Source: Paeniglutamicibacter terrestris | GTDB lineage: Bacteria; Actinomycetota; Actinomycetes; Actinomycetales; Micrococcaceae | Assembly: GCF_012271785.1 (NCBI RefSeq) | Contig: NZ_JAAWVT010000003.1 | Span: 62,001 to 126,000, forward strand | Direction of reading: 5' to 3' | DNA: 64,000 nt | Shown: positions 1 to 7,789 of the stretch, piece by piece | Position numbering within the stretch: position 1 is the stretch's first letter | Layout of the letters: each line of letters begins with the position of its first letter | Made by a program: the position numbers and the translations under genes | The notes under the pieces: generated by a model | Database searches by the model: none | What the model saw: only the letters and a program-made list of their open reading frames with translations | What the model was told of the DNA's origin: nothing

Positions 1-1
1 T

Positions 2-1156
2 TTTGCCGGGGCGGCCACCACCGCGATCTCCGTCGCGGGGGCACTCAGTGCGCTGCCGCTGGCGGCGCTGGCGGTGAAGCGCGGACGCCGCGTGGCCCTG
101 TCCTTCGGCTACTTCCTGGCCGCGCTGGGCGCCATCGGCATGATGCTGGCGCCGGTGGTGCAGAGCTTCGCCATGCTGCTGCTGGGGGCGGCGCTGCTGG
201 GGGTGGGTACCGCGGCGAACCTGCAGGCTCGCTTTGCCGCCACCGACCTGGCCGCCGACGCCACGCGCGGGCGCGATTTGGGGCTGGTGGTCTGGGCCAT
301 CACCATCGGTGCCGTGGCGGGCCCGAACCTCATCGGACCCGGAGCGGTGCTGGGTCAGGGACTGGGGCTGCCGCCGATGAGCGGGCCGTTCCTCTTTTCG
401 CTCACCGGTATGGTGCTGGCCATCGTCATCCTGAACATCGGGCTGCGCCCGGACCCCATCGACGTGGCCCGTGCCTGGGAGGCCGCCGATGGTACGGCCC
501 CGGCCCCGGCCGCGCCTCAGGTTGGCCGCCGCCGGGGCTCACTGGCCAAGGGACTGGCGGCGGTGCGGGCCACGCCCGGAGCCACCCTGGGCATATCCAG
601 CATCGTGGTGGCCCACCTGGTGATGGTCGGGGTGATGTCGATGACCCCGGTGCACCTCAAAGATTTAGCCACCATCCCCGGACACGAAATGCACGGCGGC
701 AGCACCGACATTCTGATCGTGGTGGGTTTCGTCATTTCGCTGCATATCGCAGGAATGTACGCCCTGTCTCCGTTCATCGGCGCGCTGGCCGACCGGATCG
801 GCCACCCAAGGATGATGCTCATCGGGCAGGGCACCCTGGTGGCGGCGGTGCTGGTCTGCGGGCTGGGCGCCAGCTCCCGGGCTGCCATCACGGTGGGGTT
901 GGTGCTGCTGGGAGTGGGCTGGTCCATGTGTACGGTATCCGGCTCGGCCTTTTTGGCGCAGCGGGTAGAGCGCGAACGTCGGGTCCTGGTCCAGGGCGTG
1001 GCGGATACCCTGATGAGTTCCGCCGGAGCGCTGGGGGCCGCCGGCTCCGGAGTGTTGCTGGCGACCCTGGGCTACGCCGGGCTGGGCTACCTGTGCCTGG
1101 TCTTTATTCTGGCCGTGGCAGTTTTCACCCAGCGCGAGGTAGCGCGCTTGTCTTAG
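2..1156 (+). CDS. MFS transporter, C-terminal part (5' truncated by window edge)
   Basis: The frame is open from the first bases of the window, so the true start lies outside; 384 codons are visible. The product is a polytopic inner-membrane protein with about ten hydrophobic segments broken by a cytoplasmic loop rich in Ala/Pro/Arg near visible residues 160-180, as in the central loop of major facilitator transporters. The motif GALADRIGHPR (about residue 260) is the MFS motif-A-like loop between TM8 and TM9. This supports proton- or solute-coupled transport, but the substrate cannot be read from sequence. The stop codon overlaps the stop of the convergent hydrolase by 4 bp. Family confident, substrate unknown. 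Confidence 0.85.
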   Translation, partial: FAGAATTAISVAGALSALPLAALAVKRGRRVALSFGYFLAALGAIGMMLAPVVQSFAMLLLGAALLGVGTAANLQARFAATDLAADATRGRDLGLVVWAITIGAVAGPNLIGPGAVLGQGLGLPPMSGPFLFSLTGMVLAIVILNIGLRPDPIDVARAWEAADGTAPAPAAPQVGRRRGSLAKGLAAVRATPGATLGISSIVVAHLVMVGVMSMTPVHLKDLATIPGHEMHGGSTDILIVVGFVISLHIAGMYALSPFIGALADRIGHPRMMLIGQGTLVAAVLVCGLGASSRAAITVGLVLLGVGWSMCTVSGSAFLAQRVERERRVLVQGVADTLMSSAGALGAAGSGVLLATLGYAGLGYLCLVFILAVAVFTQREVARLS

Positions 1157-2436
1157 TCTTCGGTCTTGCTCAGCTCCAGCAGCTTCGCGAAGATCATCGG
1201 GCCATCATCACCAATCCCGTCGTGGTGGTACTCATCGGTCTCCCACACCCGGGTATTGCCCACCGCTGCGGCTGTTTGTAGCGACAGCTCCCTATCCACA
1301 TAAACATCGTGCGTGTACACGGCGGCCGCCACCGGTACGGTATTGGTCGCCAATACCGCGGGGTCATAGAGCGGTTCCCAGTGTTCATGCTCGGCCAAGA
1401 TGCGCGCGGTTTCCTCCAGCGGGCGTAGGGCCGGATCATCTTGGAAGTACCAGCGGTACACCATTTCGCCGGTCAGCAGCGGGGTGTCCGCCGTGGGGGA
1501 GAAGGCTTCGAATTCCTCCAGCACACGTTCGGCTGACCAATTCGTGGCCGCGCCCTGCGCATAGATCGATTCGTGCAGCAGCGCGTAGAGCGGGTTGGTG
1601 GTGCGCTCGGCCTGCTCGGCGATCACTGCCAGGAAGGTATCGGAGAGCCGTTTGCCACCCGGGGTATCGATGAAGGCACCCTCAAAGACATGATGCAGCG
1701 CGTGCACCCGGGTATTACCGCCCAGGAATTGACCCAACAGCTGTACCAGCGGCACGGTCAGTGCCCGGCCACCGGGCAGGTGTTCCTCGGTATGGGCCAG
1801 GTGGGCCACGATCTGTGTCAAGACCTCACGGTCGCGCGGGTACCAGGCGAAGTATTCCGCGTTGCGTTCGGCCATCCGCGCATAGGTCGCGCGGTACACG
1901 GTGTCCGCATCGGCGGTGATCGAGGCCAACCCGCCGGTGACGATGCAGCGCTCCAGAGCTCCCGGGGCGATCGAGAGGTAACTCAGCGTGCAGAAGCCAC
2001 CGTAACTTTGCCCGAAGGTGCTCCACGTATCGATGCCCAGGGCCTCGCGGATGGCCTCGGCGTCGCGCACGATCGAATCGGCGCGGAAGTGCGTGAGGTA
2101 GGCGGCCTGCGCCGCGCCATCCCCGCGTAGCGGCAGTGATTGCCGGTTCGCCGGGGTGCTCAGGCCCGTTCCGCGCTGATCAAGCAGCAAGATCCTAAAG
2201 GTCTTGGCGGCCTCGGCCAGCCAGCCGCTCAGCGATGCCGGCCGGGGGGACTTACCGCCCGGACCACCCTGCAGGAAGAGCAACCACGGCAAGGCTGTGG
2301 GATCACTATGCTCGGTGGAGGAAATCTCCCGGGCGAAGACCGTGATCTTTTCGCCCTGCGGAACGGCGTGATCCAGCGGAACCTGGAAGTAATGTTCGGT
2401 GGTATTCATCCCACGGAAGCTGTAGCTGCGGCTCAT
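1153..2436 (-). CDS. Proline iminopeptidase-like alpha/beta hydrolase (peptidase S33 family)
   Basis: Predicted cytoplasmic serine hydrolase of 427 aa that would release N-terminal proline or similar residues from peptides. The oxyanion-hole stretch LFLQGGPGG lies near residue 50, RGTG near residue 80 and the nucleophile elbow GQSYGG near residue 145. The C-terminal EYHHDG supplies the likely catalytic His. This HGGPG/GxSxGG arrangement is that of prolyl aminopeptidases. I chose the ATG at 2436 because it overlaps the stop of the upstream acetyltransferase as ATGA, implying translational coupling; the reading frame continues open further upstream but does not resemble protein there. Exact substrate is uncertain. 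Confidence 0.86.
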   Translation of the reverse strand: MSRSYSFRGMNTTEHYFQVPLDHAVPQGEKITVFAREISSTEHSDPTALPWLLFLQGGPGGKSPRPASLSGWLAEAAKTFRILLLDQRGTGLSTPANRQSLPLRGDGAAQAAYLTHFRADSIVRDAEAIREALGIDTWSTFGQSYGGFCTLSYLSIAPGALERCIVTGGLASITADADTVYRATYARMAERNAEYFAWYPRDREVLTQIVAHLAHTEEHLPGGRALTVPLVQLLGQFLGGNTRVHALHHVFEGAFIDTPGGKRLSDTFLAVIAEQAERTTNPLYALLHESIYAQGAATNWSAERVLEEFEAFSPTADTPLLTGEMVYRWYFQDDPALRPLEETARILAEHEHWEPLYDPAVLATNTVPVAAAVYTHDVYVDRELSLQTAAAVGNTRVWETDEYHHDGIGDDGPMIFAKLLELSKTED

Positions 2437-2912
2437 GCGCCGGCCCCCAGTTCCGCTAGCGCGGCACCCTCGAGGCGACGGACGCTCCAGCCATCCATGG
2501 TTCCGGCGCCCAGGGAGTCGTAGAAGCCGATGGCCGGGGCGTTCCAATCCAGTACGCTCCACTCCACGCGCTTGTAACCGCGTTGTACCGCTAACCGCGC
2601 CAGCGTGCTCAACAGTGCCTTGCCGTGCCCGGCGCCGCGCTGGGTTTCGGACACATAGAGATCCTCGAGATGGATTCCGTGGGTGCCCTCCCAGGTGGAG
2701 TAGGTCAGGAACCACAGGGCGAAGCCGAGCACCGTGCCCTCCTCCTCCACCACGTGGGCGTATACCTGGGGATCCGGCCCAAAGAGGTGAGCCGTCAGCT
2801 GCTCCTGCGTGTTTTTGACGGCGTCGGGCTCGCGCTCATAGACCGCCAGTTCATGGATGAGGGAAAGGATCGCTGCGGCATCGTCGGGCCGCGCGGGGCG
2901 AATCAGTGACAT
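2433..2912 (-). CDS. GNAT family N-acetyltransferase (spermidine/thialysine acetyltransferase-like)
   Basis: A 159-aa single-domain GNAT protein that transfers acetyl from acetyl-CoA to an amine. It opens with IRPARPDDAAAI, the usual GNAT beta1-alpha1 start. The segment HLEDLYV followed by QRGAGHGKALL (about residues 81-101) is motif A with the pyrophosphate-binding loop, and EWSVLDWNAPAIGFYDSLGA is motif B. This WNxPAIxFY pattern is typical of the SSAT/thialysine acetyltransferase branch, so polyamines or lysine-like amines are plausible substrates. A TAGGCT box lies 7 nt before the ATG, suggesting a leaderless transcript that continues into the downstream peptidase gene. Confidence 0.88.
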   Translation of the reverse strand: MSLIRPARPDDAAAILSLIHELAVYEREPDAVKNTQEQLTAHLFGPDPQVYAHVVEEEGTVLGFALWFLTYSTWEGTHGIHLEDLYVSETQRGAGHGKALLSTLARLAVQRGYKRVEWSVLDWNAPAIGFYDSLGAGTMDGWSVRRLEGAALAELGAGA

Positions 2913-2919
2913 GTGACCA

Positions 2920-2925
2920 AGCCTA
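2920..2925 (-). promoter_or_regulatory. Putative -10 box TAGGCT for leaderless GNAT transcript
   Basis: Read on the minus strand, TAGGCT is followed by 7 nt and then the ATG at 2912. Transcription normally starts about 7 nt after a -10 box, so the mRNA would begin at or next to the start codon. No Shine-Dalgarno sequence is visible in the gap. Inference from spacing only. Confidence 0.5.
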
Positions 2926-3026
2926 CCGGCGTGCCGCCGTGCCGTGAATCCAACGCGTGGGTGCCGCGGCCTAATGTTGGGGACGTTTCACCCGCTAGAA
3001 AAATCGTTAGGACGGCACCAACTACC

Positions 3027-3881
3027 ATGATGGGCGGCCACCACGCGGCCACAGGCGCAGCAGCCTGGATCGCGATCACCACCAACTTCCAGCTTCCCAC
3101 CGGGAGGCTCGCCGAGCAGTTTAGCTGGCTGCCCGACACCATCCCGCTGGGGTTTGGACTGCTGCAACAAAGCCCGATTGCGGGGGTGGCCGGGGCCATG
3201 GTGTGCGCCGGTGCGGCGTTGCTGCCCGACGCCGATCACCGCCGGGCCACCATCGCGCACTCATTGCCACCGGTATCCAACGCGATCTGCGCCGGCATCG
3301 GCGAGGTCTCCGGCGGACACCGCAACGGCACCCACTCGTTGCTGGGCATCGCGGCCTTCACCGTCATGGCCTGGATTCTGGGGCTGTGGACCATGCAGAA
3401 CTCGCACTTCGGGCTGATTTACCCCGGCGCCGGGCTGCTCGCGGTGCTGCTGGTGTCCTTCGCGCTGAAGGCGTTAAAGTTCATTCCCGACACCATGGCC
3501 AGATTGCCGTGGATCATCGCGGTGCCGGCCGGCGTTTTTGTTGCGGTCTTCTCGCCCGATGAACAGCACTGGTTGGTGCTGGCCGTCGCCGTGGGCTGTG
3601 CGATCCACATCCTGGGCGACATGCTCACCGTGGGTGGCTGCAACCTGATCTGGCCCATTCGGATTCGCTCGCCGAAGTTGCTGCGGCGCGTGCCGCTGCT
3701 CAAGGATGTCTGGAAGCCCGGAGGTCGGGTGGCCTTTCCGATCCTGGGTAGGGCCGGATCGTGGCGCGAATGGTTACTCTGTGTCCCGGTGTCCATCTAC
3801 GCCATCGCCGGGTTGGTGGTGCCGATGGTGCTCGTGGCCCACAACCAAGTTCAGCCGCTGACTAAGCTTTTGGGTTTCTAA
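3027..3881 (+). CDS. YdjM-like membrane-bound metal-dependent hydrolase (PF04307)
   Basis: A 284-aa membrane protein of the YdjM/LexA-binding hydrolase family. Histidine/aspartate clusters typical of the family are visible: GGHHAATG at the N terminus, LLPDADHRRATIAHSLPP (about residues 65-82), GHRNGTHSLLG (about residue 99) and IHILGDMLTVGGC (about residue 195). These probably bind a metal at the membrane face, and four to six hydrophobic segments lie between them. The start is taken at the first of two tandem ATG codons (3027/3030); upstream codons are also in frame but weak. The gene is divergent from the GNAT gene and ends at a strong bidirectional terminator. The physiological substrate of the family is not established. 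Confidence 0.8.
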   Translation: MMGGHHAATGAAAWIAITTNFQLPTGRLAEQFSWLPDTIPLGFGLLQQSPIAGVAGAMVCAGAALLPDADHRRATIAHSLPPVSNAICAGIGEVSGGHRNGTHSLLGIAAFTVMAWILGLWTMQNSHFGLIYPGAGLLAVLLVSFALKALKFIPDTMARLPWIIAVPAGVFVAVFSPDEQHWLVLAVAVGCAIHILGDMLTVGGCNLIWPIRIRSPKLLRRVPLLKDVWKPGGRVAFPILGRAGSWREWLLCVPVSIYAIAGLVVPMVLVAHNQVQPLTKLLGF

Positions 3882-3887
3882 TGCACC

Positions 3888-3930
3888 AACAGCTGTGCCC
3901 GCCGGAATTAATCCGGCGGGCACAGCTGTT
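3888..3930. terminator. Bidirectional hairpin terminator, perfect 19-bp stem
   Basis: Arms at 3888-3906 and 3912-3930 are perfect reverse complements around a 5-nt loop. The hairpin lies between the convergent YdjM-like gene and the helicase gene, and the AA/TT ends give short U-tracts in both directions. Confidence 0.85.
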
Positions 3931-3950
3931 TAAGCTCGGTGGCGAACTAG

Positions 3951-6485
3951 TTACGCGTCTTGGCGTCCCACATTTGTCACGGTGATCACCGGGTAACCGG
4001 CCTCATCGGAGTCGGCCAGATTCACCGTGGCGTCGATGCCCCAGTCATGGTTGTTCGCCGGGTCAGCGAAGACCTGACGCACCTTCCAAGAGTCCTTGGT
4101 GGGGGTGATCATCAACAGGTTCGGTCCGCGGCCGCCGGGGCCATCGTCGATGTCCTCATGTTCCTCGAAGTAGGCGTCCATGGCGTCCGCCCAGGCGTCG
4201 GCGTCAAAGCCGCTGTGCCCATCAAGCTCGGCCAGTGCACCATCTTGCTCGTCGGCAAAGAGCTTCACGCGGCGGAACATCTCATTGCGGACCATCACGC
4301 GGAAGGCCCGCTGATTACTGGTGAGGCGTTCGGGGGCCGGTGGGATGATCTCTGCGTCGGGTTCGTGCAGCACCCCGTTGGCCAGTTCCTCCCATTCGTC
4401 CAGCAGTGAGGAGTCGACCTGACGGATCAGTTCCCCGAGCCATTCGATCAGGTCCTCGAGGTCCTCACGCAGCGCGTCCTGCGGGACGGTCTGGCGCAGC
4501 GCTTTAAACGCGTCGGTGAGGTAGCGCAGCAGCACGCCCTCCGAGCGGGTCAGGGAGTAGAACGCCACGTATTCACTGAAGCTCATGGCGCGTTCGTACA
4601 TGTCGCGAACCACCGACTTGGGTGCCAGCTCAAAGTCGCCGAGCCACGGGGCGCCGGCGCGGTACTGCTCAAATGCGCTGCCCAGTACCTCGGCCAGCGG
4701 CTGCGGGTAGCTGACCTCTTCGAGGGCCGCCATCCGGTCGTTGTACTCCATACCCTCGGCCTTCATGGCGGCAATCGCCTCACCGCGGGCCTTCTTCTGC
4801 TGGGCTGCGAGCACCTGGCGTGGCTTTTCCAGCGTGGCTTCGATGACCGAGACGACGTCCAGCGCGTAGCTGGGGGACTCGTTGTCAAAGAGCTCCAGGG
4901 CCGCCAGCGCGAAGGGTGAAAGTGGCTGGTTCAGCGCGAAGTTCTCCTGCAGGTGCACCGTGAGGGCCAGCATATTGCCGTGCTTGTCCGGGTGATCCAG
5001 TCGTTCCACGACGCCGGTGGCCAGTAGCTCGCGCAAGATGCCCAGCGCCTTACGCTGCAGGATTCGCTGACGGACCGGGGGCTCGTGGTTCTCGGTGAGC
5101 AGCCGGCGGGCGGCGGCAAAGGAGTCGCCCTCGCGCGCCAACAGGTTCAACAGAATGGAGTGGGTGACGGTGAAGGAGGAGCTCAACGTTTCGGGGGTGG
5201 AGGCAATGATGCGGTCGAAGGTCTTCTCGCCCCAGCTCACAAAGCCCTGCGGGGGCTTCTTCTTGGTCACCTGACGCAGCTTCTTGGAGTCATCACCGAA
5301 CTTGGCTAGTGCCTTCTCCATCGACTTCTTATTCTCGATGGAGTGCTCGGGTGCCTGCACCACCACGGTACCGGCGGTGTCGAACCCGGCCCGCCCGGCA
5401 CGTCCGGCGATCTGGTGGAACTCGCGGGCATTCAGAATGCGGGTACGTACCCCGTCGTACTTGGACAGGGCGGTGATCAACACGGTGCGGATGGGCACGT
5501 TGATGCCCACGCCCAGGGTGTCGGTTCCGCAGATGACCTTCAGCAGGCCAGCCTGCGCCAGCTGTTCAACAAGGCGGCGATACTTCGGCAGCATGCCCGC
5601 GTGGTGGACGCCGATGCCGTGGCGCACCAGGCGGTTCAACGTCTTGCCGAAGCCTGCGGAGAACCTGAATCCGGCGATGAGCTCGGAGATGCGGTCTTTT
5701 TCCTCACGCGTGCACACATTGATGCTCATCAGTCCGCTGGCTCGATCGATGGCTTCGAGTTGGCTGAAGTGCACCACGTAGATCGGTACCTGCTTGGTGG
5801 AGAGCAGTTCCTCGATGGCTTCCTGCACCGCGTCCTGCGAGTAGTAATAGTGCAGTGGGATGGGGCGTTCGGCGTGTGCCACGGTGGTGGTGTCACGCCC
5901 GGTGCGCAGCGTGAGTTCATCCTCGAAGCGTCCGACGTCACCGAGGGTGGCGGACATCAGGAGGAACTGTGCCTGGGGGAGTTCCAACAGCGGAACCTGC
6001 CATGCCCAACCGCGTTGCGGATCGGCGTAGAAGTGGAATTCGTCCATCACGACGGTGCCCAGATCGGCGGTTTTGCCTTCACGCAGGGCGACGTTGGCCA
6101 AGATTTCCGCGGTGCAGCAGATGATCGGAGCATCCTGGTTCACCGAGGAATCGCCGGTGACCATGCCGACGTTCTCTGCACCAAAGATTTTGCACAGGTC
6201 AAAGAACTTTTCCGAGACTAGCGCCTTGATGGGAGCGGTGTAGTAGCTGCGCTCGCCGCGGGCCAGGGCGTAGAAGTGTGCGGCGACGGCCACCAGGGAC
6301 TTTCCCGAGCCGGTTGGCGTGGCGAGGATGACGTTGTTGCCGGCAACATATTCCATGACGGCTTCGTCCTGTGCCGGGTATAGCCCGATGCCGCGGTCCT
6401 CCACCCACTTGATGAAGGCTTCATAGACTGATTCGGCGGTGGCGCCGCGCGGGGGAGTATTGGGCAGCAACTCGGTAAGTTTCAT
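3951..6485 (-). CDS. Superfamily 2 DEAD/DEAH-box RNA helicase with C-terminal DUF3516
   Basis: An 844-aa cytoplasmic helicase of the Ski2/Mtr4-like branch found in actinobacteria. Visible motifs in order: ATPTGSGKS (Walker A, about residue 57), VVMDEFHFY (motif II, DEFH, about residue 145), LMSATLGD (motif III), HHAGMLPKYRR and ICGTDTLGVGINVP (motifs IV-V), and FHQIAGRAGRAGFD (motif VI, about residue 360). The C-terminal half matches the DUF3516 extension found in these proteins, rich in acidic residues near the end (EEHEDIDDGPGG). It probably remodels structured RNA, though the cellular role is unproven. A TAGGCT box 10 nt upstream of the ATG suggests a very short leader. Divergent from tam. 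Confidence 0.88.
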   Translation of the reverse strand: MKLTELLPNTPPRGATAESVYEAFIKWVEDRGIGLYPAQDEAVMEYVAGNNVILATPTGSGKSLVAVAAHFYALARGERSYYTAPIKALVSEKFFDLCKIFGAENVGMVTGDSSVNQDAPIICCTAEILANVALREGKTADLGTVVMDEFHFYADPQRGWAWQVPLLELPQAQFLLMSATLGDVGRFEDELTLRTGRDTTTVAHAERPIPLHYYYSQDAVQEAIEELLSTKQVPIYVVHFSQLEAIDRASGLMSINVCTREEKDRISELIAGFRFSAGFGKTLNRLVRHGIGVHHAGMLPKYRRLVEQLAQAGLLKVICGTDTLGVGINVPIRTVLITALSKYDGVRTRILNAREFHQIAGRAGRAGFDTAGTVVVQAPEHSIENKKSMEKALAKFGDDSKKLRQVTKKKPPQGFVSWGEKTFDRIIASTPETLSSSFTVTHSILLNLLAREGDSFAAARRLLTENHEPPVRQRILQRKALGILRELLATGVVERLDHPDKHGNMLALTVHLQENFALNQPLSPFALAALELFDNESPSYALDVVSVIEATLEKPRQVLAAQQKKARGEAIAAMKAEGMEYNDRMAALEEVSYPQPLAEVLGSAFEQYRAGAPWLGDFELAPKSVVRDMYERAMSFSEYVAFYSLTRSEGVLLRYLTDAFKALRQTVPQDALREDLEDLIEWLGELIRQVDSSLLDEWEELANGVLHEPDAEIIPPAPERLTSNQRAFRVMVRNEMFRRVKLFADEQDGALAELDGHSGFDADAWADAMDAYFEEHEDIDDGPGGRGPNLLMITPTKDSWKVRQVFADPANNHDWGIDATVNLADSDEAGYPVITVTNVGRQDA

Positions 6486-6525
6486 GATGTGTCCAAGCCT
6501 ATCGTTTTACGCGCGGCATTCGGCT

Positions 6526-6531
6526 TACGCT
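6526..6531 (+). promoter_or_regulatory. Putative -10 box TACGCT for leaderless tam transcript
   Basis: TACGCT is separated by exactly 6 nt from the ATG at 6538, and no ribosome-binding site fits between them. This supports both the chosen start and a leaderless mRNA. It lies in the 52-bp divergent gap with the helicase gene. Confidence 0.5.
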
Positions 6532-6537
6532 GTGGTT

Positions 6538-7326
6538 ATGAAATGGGATCCAAAAAAGTATGTGCAATTTGCGGACCACCGAGATCGACCGTTTTTCGAT
6601 CTGACGGCCCGTATTACCGCTGCGACTCCGAGAGCTGTGGTCGATTTGGGCTGCGGCCCGGGCCCGTTGACTCGCTCGTTGGCTGAACGCTGGCCGGACG
6701 CCCATGTGTCTGGCCTTGACTTGTCGGCGGACATGATCGAAAAAGCGCGTAAGGATCAACAAGCGCCAAACCTCAATTTCGAGATCATTGACGCCACCAC
6801 TTGGGTGCCCGAACCCGAAACCGATGTTTTGGTGTCCAACGCGATGCTTCAGTGGATTCCTGAACATCGAGAGCTCATAGCCAAGTGGCTGGAAGCGTTG
6901 GCTCCGGGAGCGTGGTTTGCCGCGCAAGTTCCGGGGAACTTTGGTTCGCCATCGCATGCGTTGATGCGCCAGCTCGCGGAATCCACACGTTGGGCACCAC
7001 TGCTGACCGGAGTTCTTCGCCATGATGACGCAGTGGGGGAGCCTGCTGACTACCTGCGCATCATGCTGGATGCGGGATTTGAAGCCGATGTGTGGGAAAC
7101 CACCTATGGTCAGATCCTTTCCGGAATCGATCCAGTGCTCGAATGGGTGCGCGGCACCGCCCTGCGCCCGATCTTAGCCAAGCTCGACCAGGCCGATGCC
7201 GCGGAGTTTGAGCGTGAATATGCAGAGCTGGTTGCTCAGGCCTATCCCTCGTTCCCGGACAAACAAGGCGGAGAGCTGACGTTGTTCCCCTTCCGGAGAA
7301 TTTTTATGGTCGGTCGAAAGCGATGA
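6538..7326 (+). CDS. tam: Trans-aconitate 2-methyltransferase
   Basis: A SAM-dependent class I methyltransferase of 262 aa. The family methylates trans-aconitate, a spontaneous isomer of cis-aconitate that inhibits the TCA cycle. Features seen: the family-typical opening KWDPKKYVQFADHR, SAM motif I VVDLGCGPGPLT (about residues 34-45), GLDLSADMIEKA (motif post-I) and the acidic/aromatic block SNAMLQWIPEH (about residue 100). The length matches Tam. The start is the ATG at 6538, 6 nt after a TACGCT box. Its stop overlaps the next gene as ATGA. Third positions contain many more A/T than the flanking helicase and uvrA, hinting at a different history. Confidence 0.88.
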   Translation: MKWDPKKYVQFADHRDRPFFDLTARITAATPRAVVDLGCGPGPLTRSLAERWPDAHVSGLDLSADMIEKARKDQQAPNLNFEIIDATTWVPEPETDVLVSNAMLQWIPEHRELIAKWLEALAPGAWFAAQVPGNFGSPSHALMRQLAESTRWAPLLTGVLRHDDAVGEPADYLRIMLDAGFEADVWETTYGQILSGIDPVLEWVRGTALRPILAKLDQADAAEFEREYAELVAQAYPSFPDKQGGELTLFPFRRIFMVGRKR

Positions 7327-7658
7327 TGGATTCTCGCGGGCGTGGCATTCGGAAAAGAGTCATGCCTGCGCTCGCCGTTCTGGCCTTGGGACTTAGCGCC
7401 TGTGGTGGACCCTCTCTCGAGGACTTTCGTCAGGACGATCCCGACGGAAACACCGCTTGTATTCACTTTGTCAGCGGGTATACGGACGATGGTGCTGCCG
7501 GTAGAACCAACCTCGTGAAAGCGGCAGATCACGGCTCAAGGTCAACTACCGCGGCCATCAGGAATGCTGTCTCGACCGACGAATCTGGTACTCACAGCAT
7601 CATCGACAAGGAATCCTTCAAGAAGGCCTGCAATGCCCAGGGGATGAACATCAAATAG
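7323..7658 (+). CDS. Small hypothetical lipoprotein
   Basis: A 111-aa protein with a lipoprotein signal peptide: a basic n-region (RGRGIRKR), a hydrophobic core (PALAVLALG) and a lipobox LSAC placing the lipidated Cys at about residue 27. The mature part is hydrophilic, with two further cysteines (DGNTACIHF and FKKACNAQG) that could form a disulfide outside the membrane. I recognise no domain. It overlaps tam by 4 bp (ATGA) and should be co-transcribed and coupled with it, although no functional link is evident. An internal ATG at 7362 would still leave a signal peptide. Confidence 0.7.
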   Translation: MMDSRGRGIRKRVMPALAVLALGLSACGGPSLEDFRQDDPDGNTACIHFVSGYTDDGAAGRTNLVKAADHGSRSTTAAIRNAVSTDESGTHSIIDKESFKKACNAQGMNIK

Positions 7659-7776
7659 TTCAGTTCTGCGGTGTCACCCGCCAATATTAAATTTCCGCCG
7701 TTGGAGTCGTACTCGAGCTGTCTTCTTGGCTCCCAACAATGGCCATATAGGGCTTCCTTACGTCATCCAACCGGCG

Positions 7777-7782
7777 TAAAGT
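7777..7782 (+). promoter_or_regulatory. Putative -10 box TAAAGT for leaderless HNH gene
   Basis: TAAAGT is followed by 7 nt and then the ATG at 7790. The 131-bp gap upstream contains no obvious terminator or ribosome-binding site. Confidence 0.45.
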
Positions 7783-7789
7783 AGTAAAT

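Noticed and set aside
2437-2715. 93-residue upstream extension of the proline iminopeptidase-like gene
   Set aside because: It lies inside the GNAT gene in another frame; the ATGA overlap at 2433-2436 is the better start.
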